Source: JARRON01 sp037383845 (GTDB lineage: Bacteria; Pseudomonadota; Gammaproteobacteria; Steroidobacterales; XN24). From it: a DNA stretch of 64,000 nucleotides. A program made the position numbers and the translations under genes. The first letter of the stretch is position 1. Every line of letters starts with the position of its first letter. The stretch lies in contig JARRON010000004.1 of assembly GCA_037383845.1 (NCBI GenBank), positions 1-64,000 of the forward strand. Reading direction: 5' to 3'. Positions 40,363 through 50,983 of this stretch are shown in pieces. The notes below the pieces were generated by a model. The model ran no database searches and was not told where the DNA came from. It saw only the letters and a program-made list of their open reading frames with translations.

Positions 40363-42444
40363 TCAGGTCCCCAGGCGCGAGACGTCCGCGATGTTCATGA
40401 ACAGGCCCCTCAGGCTGGCCAGCAGGGTGAGCCGGTTAGCGCGAATGGCCGGGTCCGGGTCCATGACCAGTACGTCGTCGAAGAACGTGTCCACGGGTTC
40501 CCGCAGTCCCGCCAGCACCTCCAGCGCCTCCCGGTAGCGCCGTTGCTCTATCAGGGGCGAGATCTGCCGGGCCGCGGCCTGGACGGCGTCGTGCAGCGCG
40601 ATCGCCGCCTGCTCCGTCATGGCGTCCCGGTCGGGTCCGGTGCCGGACGGCTCGCCGGCCTGACGGAGGATGTTGGCGATACGCTTGTTGGCTCCTGCCA
40701 GGGCCTCGGCTGCATCCAGCCGGGAGAACTCCACCACGGCGCTGAGCCGCTGGTGGAAATCCGTCATGGAGACGGGCCGGCGCGCCGCGACGGCCTCGAA
40801 GGCATCGTGACCCGCCGTAAGGCCCGCGCCGCCCTCGGCGTAGAAGCCCCGCAGGCGATCCATGAGGTAATCGAAGACCTGGGCCGGCAACTCTTCCCCG
40901 GTCTCCACCGGCTGGGCCGCCACCGCCCTGCGAACCAGGCCGTCCAGGTCCAGGTCCATCCCGCCTTCGATGAGGATGCGGAGCACCCCCAGGGCCGCAC
41001 GCCGGACGCCGAAGGGATCCCGGTTGCCCGTGGGAGGCTTGCCGATGGCGAAGATGCCGGCGATCGTGTCGAGCTTGTCGGCCAGGGCGAGGATCCGGCC
41101 GGTGATGGTGGCCGGCAGGCGGTCACCGGCAAACCGGGGCAGGTAATGCTCCTCGATGGCCTGGGCCACCTCGGCGGGTTCTCCGTCCTGGGCGGCGTAG
41201 TAGCGCCCCATCGTGCCCTGCAGTTCGGGAAATTCCCCGACCATCTCGCACAGCAGGTCGCACTTGGCCAGTGTTGCCGCCCGCCCGGCAAGGGCGGTAT
41301 CTCCGCCCCCGGCCGCGGCGACGTATTCAGCCAGGGCTTTCACACGCCTGGCCTTGTCTCCCACGCTGCCGAGACTTTTCTCGAACACCACGCGGTCCAG
41401 GGCTTCGAATCTTTCGCCCAGGGGACGGCTCCGGTCCTGGCCCCAGAAGAAAGCCGCATCCGCAAGCCGCGGGCGGACAACGCGCTCGTTGCCGGAGCGA
41501 ACCGCTTCAGGCTGCCGGCTTTCCAGGTTGCTGATCGTGACAAACCGGGGCAGGAGCCGCCCGTCCTGGCCCCGCACCGGGAAATAGCGCTGGTGGTCCT
41601 GCAGGGTGGCGATGAGCACTTCCTCCGGCAGTTCCAGGAACCGCTGCTCGAAGCCCCCGCAGAGGGCGACCGGCCATTCCACCAGCGCCGTCACCTCGTC
41701 GAGCAGGCCGGGATCCAGCACCAGTTCCCCGCCGGCATCCCGCGCTTCTGCCTCCGCCTGGGCCCGCACCCGGTCCCGGCGCTCCTCGAACGAGGCCACG
41801 ACCCGTCCCTGGGACTCCAGGACCGCCGAATAATCGTCGGCCGACCGGAGCTCGAGGGTCCCCGGCGAATGAAACCGATGTCCGCGGCTCAGACGTCCCG
41901 CGTCGGTGTCCAGCACCCGGCAGGGCACCACGTCCTCGCCCAGCAGCATTACGACCCAGTGGACCGGGCGGACGAATTCCGCCTCCGAGCTCCCCCAGCG
42001 CATGCGCCTGGGAATAGGCAGTTCGCCGAGGGCGCGACGCACGACGTCGGGTAGCAGGGCTTCGGCCGGCTGGCCCGGCTCCCGGCGGCGGGCCACCAGG
42101 TATTCGCCCTTGTCGGTGGTTTGCACCACGAGCTCGTCCACCGGAACACCGCTGGATTCGGCGAACTTGACGGCCGCCTTGGTGTACTGCCCGTCTGCCA
42201 GGCCGACACGGGTCGGGGGCCCTCGCATCTCCAGCGCCTGGTCGTCCTGCCGTGTCTGGAGATCCGAGACCCGCAGCGCCAGACGACGCGGCGTCGCAAA
42301 GGACTCCACGTCCCCGAAGGCCAGGCGGGCGTCGGCCAGGCCAGCCACGACGCGGTCGTGAAACGCCTGCGACAGGGACTTCAGCGCCTTCGGCGGCAGC
42401 TCCTCGGTGCCGATCTCCACAAGGAAGTCCGCGCGCTCAGCCAT
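40363..42444 (-). CDS. glyS: Glycyl-tRNA synthetase beta subunit
   Basis: Large subunit of the bacterial alpha2beta2 GlyRS. The 693-residue product (E. coli 689) has the N-terminal DFLVEIGTEELPPKAL and the internal HD-like region, and ends RGLFMNIADVSRLGT next to a DALR-type anticodon-binding segment. The ATG at 42442-42444 overlaps glyQ by 8 nt. Four nt separate it from gmhB. Confidence 0.97.
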   Translation of the reverse strand: MAERADFLVEIGTEELPPKALKSLSQAFHDRVVAGLADARLAFGDVESFATPRRLALRVSDLQTRQDDQALEMRGPPTRVGLADGQYTKAAVKFAESSGVPVDELVVQTTDKGEYLVARRREPGQPAEALLPDVVRRALGELPIPRRMRWGSSEAEFVRPVHWVVMLLGEDVVPCRVLDTDAGRLSRGHRFHSPGTLELRSADDYSAVLESQGRVVASFEERRDRVRAQAEAEARDAGGELVLDPGLLDEVTALVEWPVALCGGFEQRFLELPEEVLIATLQDHQRYFPVRGQDGRLLPRFVTISNLESRQPEAVRSGNERVVRPRLADAAFFWGQDRSRPLGERFEALDRVVFEKSLGSVGDKARRVKALAEYVAAAGGGDTALAGRAATLAKCDLLCEMVGEFPELQGTMGRYYAAQDGEPAEVAQAIEEHYLPRFAGDRLPATITGRILALADKLDTIAGIFAIGKPPTGNRDPFGVRRAALGVLRILIEGGMDLDLDGLVRRAVAAQPVETGEELPAQVFDYLMDRLRGFYAEGGAGLTAGHDAFEAVAARRPVSMTDFHQRLSAVVEFSRLDAAEALAGANKRIANILRQAGEPSGTGPDRDAMTEQAAIALHDAVQAAARQISPLIEQRRYREALEVLAGLREPVDTFFDDVLVMDPDPAIRANRLTLLASLRGLFMNIADVSRLGT

Positions 42445-43369
42445 TGGCTGCCTCCGGTGTTTCCTGGAGCATGGGGAACCCGAGCTTCTCCCGGCTGGCG
42501 TAGTAGGCCTCCGCTACCTGGCGCGCCATGGTCCGCACCCGCAGGATGAAGCGCTGGCGCTCGGTGACCGAGATGGCCCGGCGGGCGTCAAGCAGGTTGA
42601 ACGCGTGGGAGGCCTTGAGCACCTGCTCATAGGCCGGCAGGGCCAGCCCGGCCTCCAGGAGACTCGTGCAGGCCTGCTCGTACTGGTCGAAATGGCCAAA
42701 CAGAACGCCTGTGTCCGCCTGTTCGAAGTTGTAGGCGGACATCTCCACTTCGTTCTGGTGGTAGACGTCTCCGTAGGTCACCCGGCCCAGCGGACCGTCG
42801 GACCACAGCAGGTCGAACACGCTGTCCACGCCCTGCAGGTACATGGCCAGCCTCTCGAGCCCGTAGGTGATCTCACCGGTCACCGGCCTGCAGTCGAGCC
42901 CGCCCACCTGCTGAAAATAGGTGAACTGGGTAACTTCCATGCCGTTCAGCCAGACTTCCCAGCCAAGGCCCCAGGCCCCCAGCGTGGGCGACTCCCAGTT
43001 GTCCTCGACGAAGCGGATGTCATGGACCAGGGGATCGATACCGATTGCCCGCAGCGAGTCCAGGTACAGGTCCTGGATCTCCAGCGGGGAGGGCTTGATG
43101 ACGACCTGGAACTGGTAATAGTGCTGCAGCCGGAAGGGGTTGTCGCCATAGCGGCCGTCCGTAGGCCGCCTGGAAGGCTGCACGTACGCCGCGCTCCACG
43201 GCTCCGGGCCGATGGACCGGAGGAAAGTGGCCGGGTGGAACGTGCCGGCGCCCATCTCCATGTCGTAGGGCTGCATCAGCACGCAGCCGGCCTCGGCCCA
43301 GTATTGCTGGAGACGGAGCAGAAGGTCCTGGAAGTTGGCCGGGGGCCGGCCGGTCGCGGCGGGAGCCAT
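42437..43369 (-). CDS. glyQ: Glycyl-tRNA synthetase alpha subunit
   Basis: Catalytic class II subunit of GlyRS, 310 residues (E. coli 303). Conserved blocks are TFHPATFLRSIGPEPW, AYVQPSRRPTDGRYGDNP and NISTARKxxA-like NLLDARRAISVTERQRF. The ATG is at 43367-43369. A TATACT -10-like box lies on this strand at 43405-43400, within the spacer shared with glnA, but with no clear -35. Confidence 0.97.
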   Translation of the reverse strand: MAPAATGRPPANFQDLLLRLQQYWAEAGCVLMQPYDMEMGAGTFHPATFLRSIGPEPWSAAYVQPSRRPTDGRYGDNPFRLQHYYQFQVVIKPSPLEIQDLYLDSLRAIGIDPLVHDIRFVEDNWESPTLGAWGLGWEVWLNGMEVTQFTYFQQVGGLDCRPVTGEITYGLERLAMYLQGVDSVFDLLWSDGPLGRVTYGDVYHQNEVEMSAYNFEQADTGVLFGHFDQYEQACTSLLEAGLALPAYEQVLKASHAFNLLDARRAISVTERQRFILRVRTMARQVAEAYYASREKLGFPMLQETPEAANG

Positions 43370-43434
43370 GAGGATTCACCGGGCAAAAATCAGCAAGAAA
43401 GTATACCCCAGGGCCCTGCAATGACGCCCCGCGC

Positions 43435-43481
43435 GAGCCATACTGGTGCAGGCAGGTCAGGCCCGCGCACCACGGTGGTGC
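43435..43481 (+). promoter_or_regulatory. NtrC-binding sites upstream of glnA
   Basis: GCACC-ACGGT-GGTGC at 43467-43481 is a perfect dyad of the NtrC consensus GCACC-N5-GGTGC. A second, half-conserved copy (GAGCC-ATACT-GGTGC) is at 43435-43449. They lie about 50-100 bp upstream of the sigma-54 element, the usual enhancer position. ntrB and ntrC are encoded 2-3 kb downstream. Confidence 0.7.
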
Positions 43482-43533
43482 GCACCGCCTTCGGCGCCAT
43501 CCGGAAGCCCTTGATCCGGCGCCCGTGACGCGG

Positions 43534-43549
43534 TGGCACGGTTCGTGCT
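43534..43549 (+). promoter_or_regulatory. Sigma-54 promoter of glnA
   Basis: TGGCACGGTTCGTGCT has the -24 GG and -12 GC of the sigma-54 consensus TGGCACG-N4-TTGCW with correct spacing (GG-N10-GC); one deviation is G for the first T of the -12 box. The leader to the glnA ATG is about 85 nt. Confidence 0.75.
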
Positions 43550-43645
43550 GTAGCGGGTAGCACTGTGTCGATACAGGCGAGCTCAACCCCGGCAGCTGAG
43601 TCCGGGGAGGCCGCCATTATCTCAATCCAGACTCGGAGGATTTCC

Positions 43646-45055
43646 ATGAAAGCCAAGCAGGTGCTCGAGGTCATCAAGGAGAAGGAGGTCAAGTTCGTCG
43701 ACCTTCGCTTTACGGACACCAAGGGCAAGGAACAGCACGTCACGATTCCGACGTCGCAGGTCGACAAAGATCTGTTCGAGGAGGGGAAGATGTTCGACGG
43801 CTCCTCCATCGCGGGATGGAAGAGCATCAACGAGTCGGACATGATCCTCATGCCCGATGCCGAGACTGCCGTGGTGGATCCGTTTGCGGAAGACACCACC
43901 GTGATCATCACCTGCGACGTCTTCGAGCCCTCCACCATGCAGGGATACGAGCGCGATCCCAGGTCCCTGGCCAAGCGGGCCGAGGCCTACCTGAAATCCA
44001 CGGGCATCGCCGACGCCGCGTACTTCGGCCCGGAGAACGAGTTTTTCGTCTTCGACGATGTCCGCTGGTCCTCGGAGATGCGGGGCGCCTCCTACCAGAT
44101 TGACTCGGCCGAAGCCGGCTGGAACGCGGAGAAGGTCTATCCCGACGGCAACCTCGGGCATCGCCCCGGCGTCAAGGGAGGCTACTTCCCGGTGCCCCCG
44201 GTTGACTCCCTGCACGACATCCGCTCCGCCATGTGCCTGGTGCTGGACGAGATGGGCATGACTACCGAGGTCCACCACCACGAGGTGGCCACCGCGGGGC
44301 AATGCGAGATAGGCGTGGCCTTCAATTCCCTCGTCAAGAAGGCTGACGAGGTCCAGAAGCTCAAGTACGTGGTGCTTAACGTGGCCCAGAGCTACGGCAA
44401 GACCGCTACCTTCATGCCGAAGCCCCTGGTTGGCGATAACGGCAACGGCATGCACGTCCACCAGTCTCTTTCCAAGGAAGGCAAGAACCTCTTCGGCGGC
44501 GAGGAGTACGGCGGCCTGTCCGAGACAGCCCTCTACTACATCGGCGGCATCATCAAGCACGCCCGGGCCATCAACGCCTTCGCCAACGCGGCGACCAACA
44601 GCTACAAGCGGCTGGTGCCGGGTTTCGAGGCCCCGGTGAAGCTGGCCTACTCGGCCCGCAACCGCTCCGCCTCCATCCGCATCCCCTATATCGCCAACCC
44701 CAAGGGCCGGCGCATCGAGGTGCGGTTCCCCGACTCCACGGGCAACCCGTACTTTGCCTTCGCCGCGATGATGCTGGCCGGACTTGACGGCATCCAGAAC
44801 AAGATCCATCCCGGCGACCCGCTGGACAAGGATCTCTACGACCTGCCTCCGGAAGAGTCCAAGAACATCCCGGAGGTCTGCTACTCCCTTGAGGAGGCGC
44901 TCAAGGCCCTGGATGCCGACCGCGAGTTCCTCAAGGCCGGCGGGGTCTTCTCCGACGACTGCATCGACGCCTACATCGGCCTGAAGATGGAAGAAGTCAC
45001 GCGTCTGCGCATGACCACCCACCCGGTGGAATTCGACATGTACTACAGCGTCTGA
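43646..45055 (+). CDS. glnA: Glutamine synthetase type I (GlnA)
   Basis: Makes glutamine from glutamate, ammonia and ATP. The 469-residue type I-beta enzyme shows FDGSSIAGWKSINESDM, FGPENEFFVFD, GKTATFMPKPLVGDNGNGMHVHQSL, NRSASIRIP and the adenylylation loop DLYDLPPEE near residue 398, so activity is probably also controlled by GlnE. The ATG at 43646 follows CGGAGGA. It has the sigma-54/NtrC promoter and a strong terminator and so is mostly transcribed alone. Confidence 0.98.
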   Translation: MKAKQVLEVIKEKEVKFVDLRFTDTKGKEQHVTIPTSQVDKDLFEEGKMFDGSSIAGWKSINESDMILMPDAETAVVDPFAEDTTVIITCDVFEPSTMQGYERDPRSLAKRAEAYLKSTGIADAAYFGPENEFFVFDDVRWSSEMRGASYQIDSAEAGWNAEKVYPDGNLGHRPGVKGGYFPVPPVDSLHDIRSAMCLVLDEMGMTTEVHHHEVATAGQCEIGVAFNSLVKKADEVQKLKYVVLNVAQSYGKTATFMPKPLVGDNGNGMHVHQSLSKEGKNLFGGEEYGGLSETALYYIGGIIKHARAINAFANAATNSYKRLVPGFEAPVKLAYSARNRSASIRIPYIANPKGRRIEVRFPDSTGNPYFAFAAMMLAGLDGIQNKIHPGDPLDKDLYDLPPEESKNIPEVCYSLEEALKALDADREFLKAGGVFSDDCIDAYIGLKMEEVTRLRMTTHPVEFDMYYSV

Positions 45056-45076
45056 CGAGTCTGGAAGACGCAGTTC

Positions 45077-45110
45077 GGGCGGCAGGTTCAACCTGCCGCC
45101 CGCTTTTTTT
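45077..45110 (+). terminator. Rho-independent terminator of glnA
   Basis: A 10-bp stem GGGCGGCAGG/CCTGCCGCCC (45077-45086 with 45092-45101) with loop TTCAA is followed by GCTTTTTTT. It lies 22 nt after the glnA stop. Confidence 0.93.
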
Positions 45111-45169
45111 GTCAGTTCCGCCTTCGCGCCGCTATGCTTGTACGCCACTGGGCGTTCGGGGGTCCCGCC

Positions 45170-45754
45170 ATGCGAGCTGTCTGTCTGGTCGCGATACTGC
45201 TACTGGCGTCGTCTGCCACGGCCACCGAGCTCTGGCGCTGGGTGGACGATAACGGCGTGGTTCACTACTCGGATCGCCCGGTCCCCGGCGCGGAAAAGGT
45301 CATAGTGAGCGGCGCTCAGACCTTTTCGGCGCCGTCCGTCGCGCCATCCCGATCCGACGACGAGGAGCAAGAAGACGGCACCGCCGGTTCTGACGGGGGA
45401 TACCAGCGTTTCGCCATCGCCTCTCCGGACTCCGAGGAAACCCTCTGGAACATCGAGGGGCGTCTGAACGTCAGTCTGGACGTGCGACCCGCGATCCGCG
45501 GCAATCACGAGCTGCGCGTCTTCCTGGACGGCCAGGCGGTGGAGGTGCCGGCTGCGGCCACTTCCTTCACGCTGGGCAATGTCTTCCGGGGCGAGCATAC
45601 GGTGCGGGCCTCCATCGTCGACGAGAACGGGCGCGAAGTGGCCGCCACGGACCCGGTGACGTTCTATGTCCGCCAGACGTCGCTTCAGAATCCGAACAAT
45701 CCCCAGACCTCGCCGCCGGGCCCGCGGCCGCGTCCTCGCACCGGTGGTGGCTGA
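45170..45754 (+). CDS. Periplasmic DUF4124-domain protein
   Basis: A 194-residue exported protein of unknown function. Signal peptide MRAVCLVAILLLASSATA, then the DUF4124 motif ELWRWVDDNGVVHYSDRPVPGAEKV, an acidic low-complexity stretch, and a C-terminal beta domain (SLDVRPAIRGNHELRVFLDGQAV ... HTVRASIVDENGREV) resembling Ig-like folds, with a Pro/Arg-rich tail. ATG 45170 is preferred over 45134 because it begins the signal peptide. The 3' end overlaps ntrB. This gene sits between glnA and ntrB in many gammaproteobacteria. Confidence 0.9.
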   Translation: MRAVCLVAILLLASSATATELWRWVDDNGVVHYSDRPVPGAEKVIVSGAQTFSAPSVAPSRSDDEEQEDGTAGSDGGYQRFAIASPDSEETLWNIEGRLNVSLDVRPAIRGNHELRVFLDGQAVEVPAAATSFTLGNVFRGEHTVRASIVDENGREVAATDPVTFYVRQTSLQNPNNPQTSPPGPRPRPRTGGG

Positions 45755-46819
45755 TCCCCGACCTCCCGCCGCCGCCGACTACCTGGAAAGCCTGGCCACC
45801 GCGGTGGTGGTGGTGGACCGCGCCCTCAGGGTGACCTACGCGAATCCGTCGGCGGAGCAGCTGCTGGGTATTAGCCTTCAGCAGCTCGCCGGTCGTAGCC
45901 TGCCGCTGGCGGTTCCCGCCCTGGCGCCCCTGGAGCCGCTTCTGCGCCAGGCCCTGCACACCGGCCAGGGTTTCGCCCGGCGGGGACTGGTGGTTGCGAC
46001 CCCGGGGGCAGCGGAGACCTCGCCGGTCATCGACTGTGCCCTCAGCGTTGCCGAGGGATCCGGGGCCGAGCCGGAAGTCCTGCTGGAGCTGGTCGATTCC
46101 AGCCGCCGGCTGCGCGTGGACCGGGAGAACGCCCTGCTCTCCCAGCTCCAGGCCAGCCGTAGCATGGTCCGCCAGCTGGCCCACGAGCTGCGTAATCCCC
46201 TGGGCGGAATCCGTGGGGCCGCCCAGCTGCTGAACCGCCAGCTGGCGTCCCAGGCCCAGAAGGACTACACGGGACTCATCATTCGCGAGGCTGACCGGCT
46301 GGCGGCCCTGACCACCGCGCTGCTGGGCCCCGACCGTTCCCCCTCCCTGGAGCAGGTCAACATTCACGAACTCGTGGAGCACGTGCGCAAGCTGGCCAAG
46401 GCCGAGGCCGGGGACGGTGTCTCGGTGGACCGGGACTACGATCCCAGCCTGCCGCGTCTGCGCCTGGACAAGGATCAGGTCATCCAGGCGATGCTGAATA
46501 TCGCCCGGAACGCCCTCGTTGCCCTGGACGGGCGCGGCCACCTGGTGTTCCGGACCCGGGCCCTGACCAACGAGACCATCGGCAGCCGGTCCTACCGGCT
46601 GGTGGCCTGCGTGGAGATCGAGGATGATGGACCGGGCGTGCCGGTGGATCTCCGGGACACCCTCTTCTATCCGCTGGTGACCGGGCGCGAGGGCGGCAGT
46701 GGTCTGGGGCTGGCTGTGGCGCAGGACCTGGTGGGACGCCACGGCGGGCTCATCGAGTTCGCCAGCAGGCCCGGCCGCACCGTGTTTCGCATGCTTTTCC
46801 CCATCGAGGAGGCAGCCAC

Positions 46820-46823
<4 letters not shown>
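45747..46823 (+). CDS. ntrB: Nitrogen regulation sensor kinase NtrB (GlnL)
   Basis: Cytoplasmic PII-controlled histidine kinase phosphorylating NtrC when nitrogen is low. The 358-residue product has an N-terminal PAS domain (YLESLATAVVVVDRALRVTYANPSA), the H-box QLAHELRNPLGG with His146, N-box NIARNAL, and G-boxes DDGPGV and GGSGLGLAVAQ. Start is a GTG at 45747 (45744 is an equivalent alternative), overlapping the DUF4124 gene. The stop overlaps ntrC by 4 nt (TTGA). Confidence 0.93.
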
Positions 46824-48214
<1,391 letters not shown>

Positions 48215-48216
48215 GC

Positions 48217-48804
48217 TTACTTTCGCTTGCCCACGGCGCGCCATCCCCAGTGGGAGCGCGGTGACAGCATGGTGGGATCGAATCCCTCGTGGGCGAGCTT
48301 GACGTCGCTGACGGAGTACTGGGCCTCGGGGTCCGTCTCCAGGATGGTGCGGATGAGCTCGGGGACCCGCCGCCGCCGCGTGATGGTCAACACCAGGTCA
48401 ACGCTGGGTCCGCGGCCGGCGTCCGCGTCCACGTCTATGGCCTGGAAACCCCTCTCGCGCAGGGTCCTGGCCAGCCCCCCGTCCGCCCTGAAGGATATGG
48501 CGCTGACCATCTCCCGGCCCAGCGCAAGCTTGGCCTCCAGCCAGATGCCGAGGTAGTTGCCGGCCCCGTAGCCGGCAGCGTAAGCGACGATGAGGTAGCC
48601 GTCGTCCAGGTTCTGCAGGACCTGGCCGGCAGCCAGGACCCAGATGATGATCTCGAAGAAACCGACGACCGCCGCGAGTAGCCTCCGGCCGCGGAACACC
48701 ACGATGGTGCGCACCGTGCCGAGGGACACGTCGAGTATCCGGGCGAAGAAGATGAGCAGCGTCATTGCCACCGGGTGAAGGGTGGCCAGTTCGGGCATGG
48801 ACAT
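48217..48804 (-). CDS. UPF0316 membrane protein (DUF5698/DUF2179)
   Basis: A 195-residue protein: N-terminal three TM segments (MTLLIFFARILDVSLGTVRTI; LLAAVVGFFEIIIWVLAAG; YLIVAYAAGYGAGNYLG) followed by a cytoplasmic ferredoxin-like DUF2179 domain (VDLVLTITRRRRVPELIRTIL). The family is widespread and uncharacterised. It stands alone on this strand, convergent with ntrC; function is not inferable from context. Confidence 0.85.
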   Translation of the reverse strand: MSMPELATLHPVAMTLLIFFARILDVSLGTVRTIVVFRGRRLLAAVVGFFEIIIWVLAAGQVLQNLDDGYLIVAYAAGYGAGNYLGIWLEAKLALGREMVSAISFRADGGLARTLRERGFQAIDVDADAGRGPSVDLVLTITRRRRVPELIRTILETDPEAQYSVSDVKLAHEGFDPTMLSPRSHWGWRAVGKRK

Positions 48805-48929
48805 GGCGTGCAGATCTCGGGGACAGGGCGTTGTCAGGATGCGAGATTCTTGACCCAGCCGTTCCGCCGCGCAACAAAAAAATGCGCTGCGCGTTGCGAC
48901 CCGGACGGTCTTCTGGATATGGTTCGGGC

Positions 48930-49973
48930 ATGGTCCACAGGCGACGGCGACGCAGCTGGAGACCGGGGGTGGTGGCTACCCTCACCGCCCTGCTTCTCGC
49001 GCCAGGGCTCCAGGCCCTGGGCCAGGAGGCCACCGTAGCTGCGGACGCGAATCCGCCGGCGGCGGAGTTGCCCCCGCCCGCGAGCCCGGTGCCGGGGGAC
49101 TACGAGACGCTTACGACGCCCGGCTTCGTCGTCCACTACGTCAACTGCGACGGGAGCGCACCCGTCGCCGACCGGCTGACCCTGCCCCGCAGGCTGAGCT
49201 CCCGCTACACGGACATGGAGGCCACCGTCCGGGTTTCCCTTCAGGACGGCGTGCCCGGCGACATCCAGCTTGTCGAGGGTGCGCCCCAGCTGCTGGAGGC
49301 GGTGCACTGGCATGTGGAACGGGCCAGGTTCGCTGCCGGCGATCCGGCCTGCGTGCTGCTGCATTACCGCGTCGCGGACACTGTTCTGAAGGCCTCGGAG
49401 ATCGTCGACTTCCGGGTGTGGGTGGACGTGCAGGCGGATGCTTCCGGGGAGATCTCGGCTGCCGAGGTAGCCGAGCCGCTGGCCGATGAGAGCGTGGCGC
49501 GGGCCATCGTCGGGCAGGTGGCGTCCTGGAGCCTGCCCCCCATGAGCCGCGGCGGCGAGCCGGTCCCTTTCAGCACGAGCCTCCGGGTCGCGGTGAAGCT
49601 GCTTCCGTCCAGCTGGACTGGCTACGAGATGGAGGCGGAACTGCTGCGCAGCGGGCCGCGGCCGGTGACGACCACCAGCCCCCGCTGGCCCCGGCGCGTG
49701 ACCACGGTGGCCCGCCGGGGCTCGGTGGTGATGGAGTTTTACCTGGACGCGGAAGGCAGGCCCATCGACCCCGAGGTGGTGGAGTCCAGCCCGGCCGGCG
49801 TGTTCGACCGCTATGCCCTGGCGGCCATCCGGCGGTGGCGCTACCGACCGCTGGTTCTGGACGGCGAGCCGGTGCCGTCCGGTCCCGTCCGGGAAGTGAT
49901 GGAGTTCGACGCCGGATACCAGGAAGAGCCCCGCCGGGAGCGGCGGTCCCTTTTCACCATCGGCGGCGATTAG
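48930..49973 (+). CDS. Exported protein with repeated TonB_C-like domains
   Basis: A 347-residue protein with an N-terminal signal/anchor (RPGVVATLTALLLAPGLQALGQ) and a short proline linker. The last ~90 residues are a clear TonB C-terminal domain (GSVVMEFYLDAEGRPID ... RYALAAIRRWRYRPLVLDG). Two preceding segments, about 90-165 (ATVRVSLQDGVPGDIQLVEGAP) and 185-255 (FRVWVDVQADASGEISAAEV), have the same beta pattern but lack the full motif. The long Pro/Lys linker and ExbB/D context of true TonB are absent, so it is unlikely to energise receptors. Stop overlaps that of convergent pyrD. Confidence 0.8.
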   Translation: MVHRRRRRSWRPGVVATLTALLLAPGLQALGQEATVAADANPPAAELPPPASPVPGDYETLTTPGFVVHYVNCDGSAPVADRLTLPRRLSSRYTDMEATVRVSLQDGVPGDIQLVEGAPQLLEAVHWHVERARFAAGDPACVLLHYRVADTVLKASEIVDFRVWVDVQADASGEISAAEVAEPLADESVARAIVGQVASWSLPPMSRGGEPVPFSTSLRVAVKLLPSSWTGYEMEAELLRSGPRPVTTTSPRWPRRVTTVARRGSVVMEFYLDAEGRPIDPEVVESSPAGVFDRYALAAIRRWRYRPLVLDGEPVPSGPVREVMEFDAGYQEEPRRERRSLFTIGGD

Positions 49974-50941
49974 CCGGTTGCGGCGGTCCGGTCTTCGCCG
50001 GGCAACTGCAGCGTACCCACCAGTTCAGTGACGCTGCTGAAGCCGTGGGCTGAAAGGTACTCGGCGATGCCCGCGTTCATCCTGCGGCAGGCCATCGGGT
50101 CATAGAACAACGCCGTCCCCACCCCAACGGCGGTGGCGCCGGCGATGATGAACTCCAGGGCGTCCCGCGACGTACGAATGCCGCCCTGCCCGATAATCGG
50201 CACGCGGTGTTCCCGGGCCACCTGGTGCACCTGGTGAACCTTGAGCAGCGCGATGGGCTTGATGGCGGGACCCGAGAGTCCGCCCTGGACGTTGCCGATG
50301 ACGGGCGCCCGCCGCTCCACGTCCACCGCCATGCCCATGACGGTGTTGATCACGGAGAAGGCGTCGGTGCCGGCCTCGATGCAGCGCCGGGCGTTTTCGG
50401 CGATGTCGGTCTGGTTGGGAGACAGCTTCGTGATCAGCGGCTTGGACGTCACGCGGCGACAGGCGGCCACTACCCGGGCGGACATGTCGGGATAGTTCCC
50501 GAAGGCCACCCCGCCTTCCTTGACGTTGGGGCACGAGATGTTGATCTCGATACCGTCGATGGGGGAGTCGTCGAAGCGGCGGGTGACCTCTACGTACTCG
50601 TCGATGGTGGACCCGCTGACATTGGCGAGGAAGCGGCATTCATCGAAGTCCAGCTCCGGGAGAATCGTGCCCACCACGGCGTCCACGCCGGGATTCTGGA
50701 GACCGATGGCGTTGAGCATGCCCATGGGGGTCTCGTACACCCGGTGCGGCGGGTTACCGAGGCGTGGCGCGAGCGTGGTGCCCTTCAGGGCAATGGCGCC
50801 GACATCGCGGTTGGAGAAGCCCTCGATGCGTGTGTACTCTTCCCCGAAGCCGACGCAGCCCGAAAGAAGCACGATGGGTGAGTCGAAGGCGAGGCCGCAG
50901 AAGTCCAGGGCGAGGGATTTGTCCGGCCGTCGGGCTGTCAT
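49970..50941 (-). CDS. pyrD: Dihydroorotate dehydrogenase, class 1 (PyrD type 1B)
   Basis: FMN enzyme oxidising dihydroorotate in pyrimidine synthesis. The 323-residue product shows class 1 features: SGCVGFGEEY, NAIGLQNPGVDA, the catalytic Cys in NISCPNVKEGG, KLSPN, and the FMN phosphate site GQGGIRTSRDALEFIIAGA and VGTALF. The catalytic Cys (not Ser) and lack of a membrane-binding N-terminus argue against class 2, the usual gammaproteobacterial form. No pyrK electron-transfer subunit is adjacent. The ATG at 50939-50941 lies 42 nt from divergent trmL. Confidence 0.88.
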   Translation of the reverse strand: MTARRPDKSLALDFCGLAFDSPIVLLSGCVGFGEEYTRIEGFSNRDVGAIALKGTTLAPRLGNPPHRVYETPMGMLNAIGLQNPGVDAVVGTILPELDFDECRFLANVSGSTIDEYVEVTRRFDDSPIDGIEINISCPNVKEGGVAFGNYPDMSARVVAACRRVTSKPLITKLSPNQTDIAENARRCIEAGTDAFSVINTVMGMAVDVERRAPVIGNVQGGLSGPAIKPIALLKVHQVHQVAREHRVPIIGQGGIRTSRDALEFIIAGATAVGVGTALFYDPMACRRMNAGIAEYLSAHGFSSVTELVGTLQLPGEDRTAATG

Positions 50942-50983
50942 TGGTTCTCCCGTGCAACAGCATTCGCGCGAGGGCAAAGCCCC

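Noticed and set aside
48274..48287. tRNA T-arm-like string GGGATCGAATCCCT
   Set aside because: It lies in the UPF0316 coding sequence and no acceptor, D or anticodon stems fold around it.
48850..48900. Promoter and terminator signals in the UPF0316-TonB_C spacer (TTGACC, run of seven A)
   Set aside because: No -10 at correct spacing, and the A-run lies within a hairpin loop, not after a stem.
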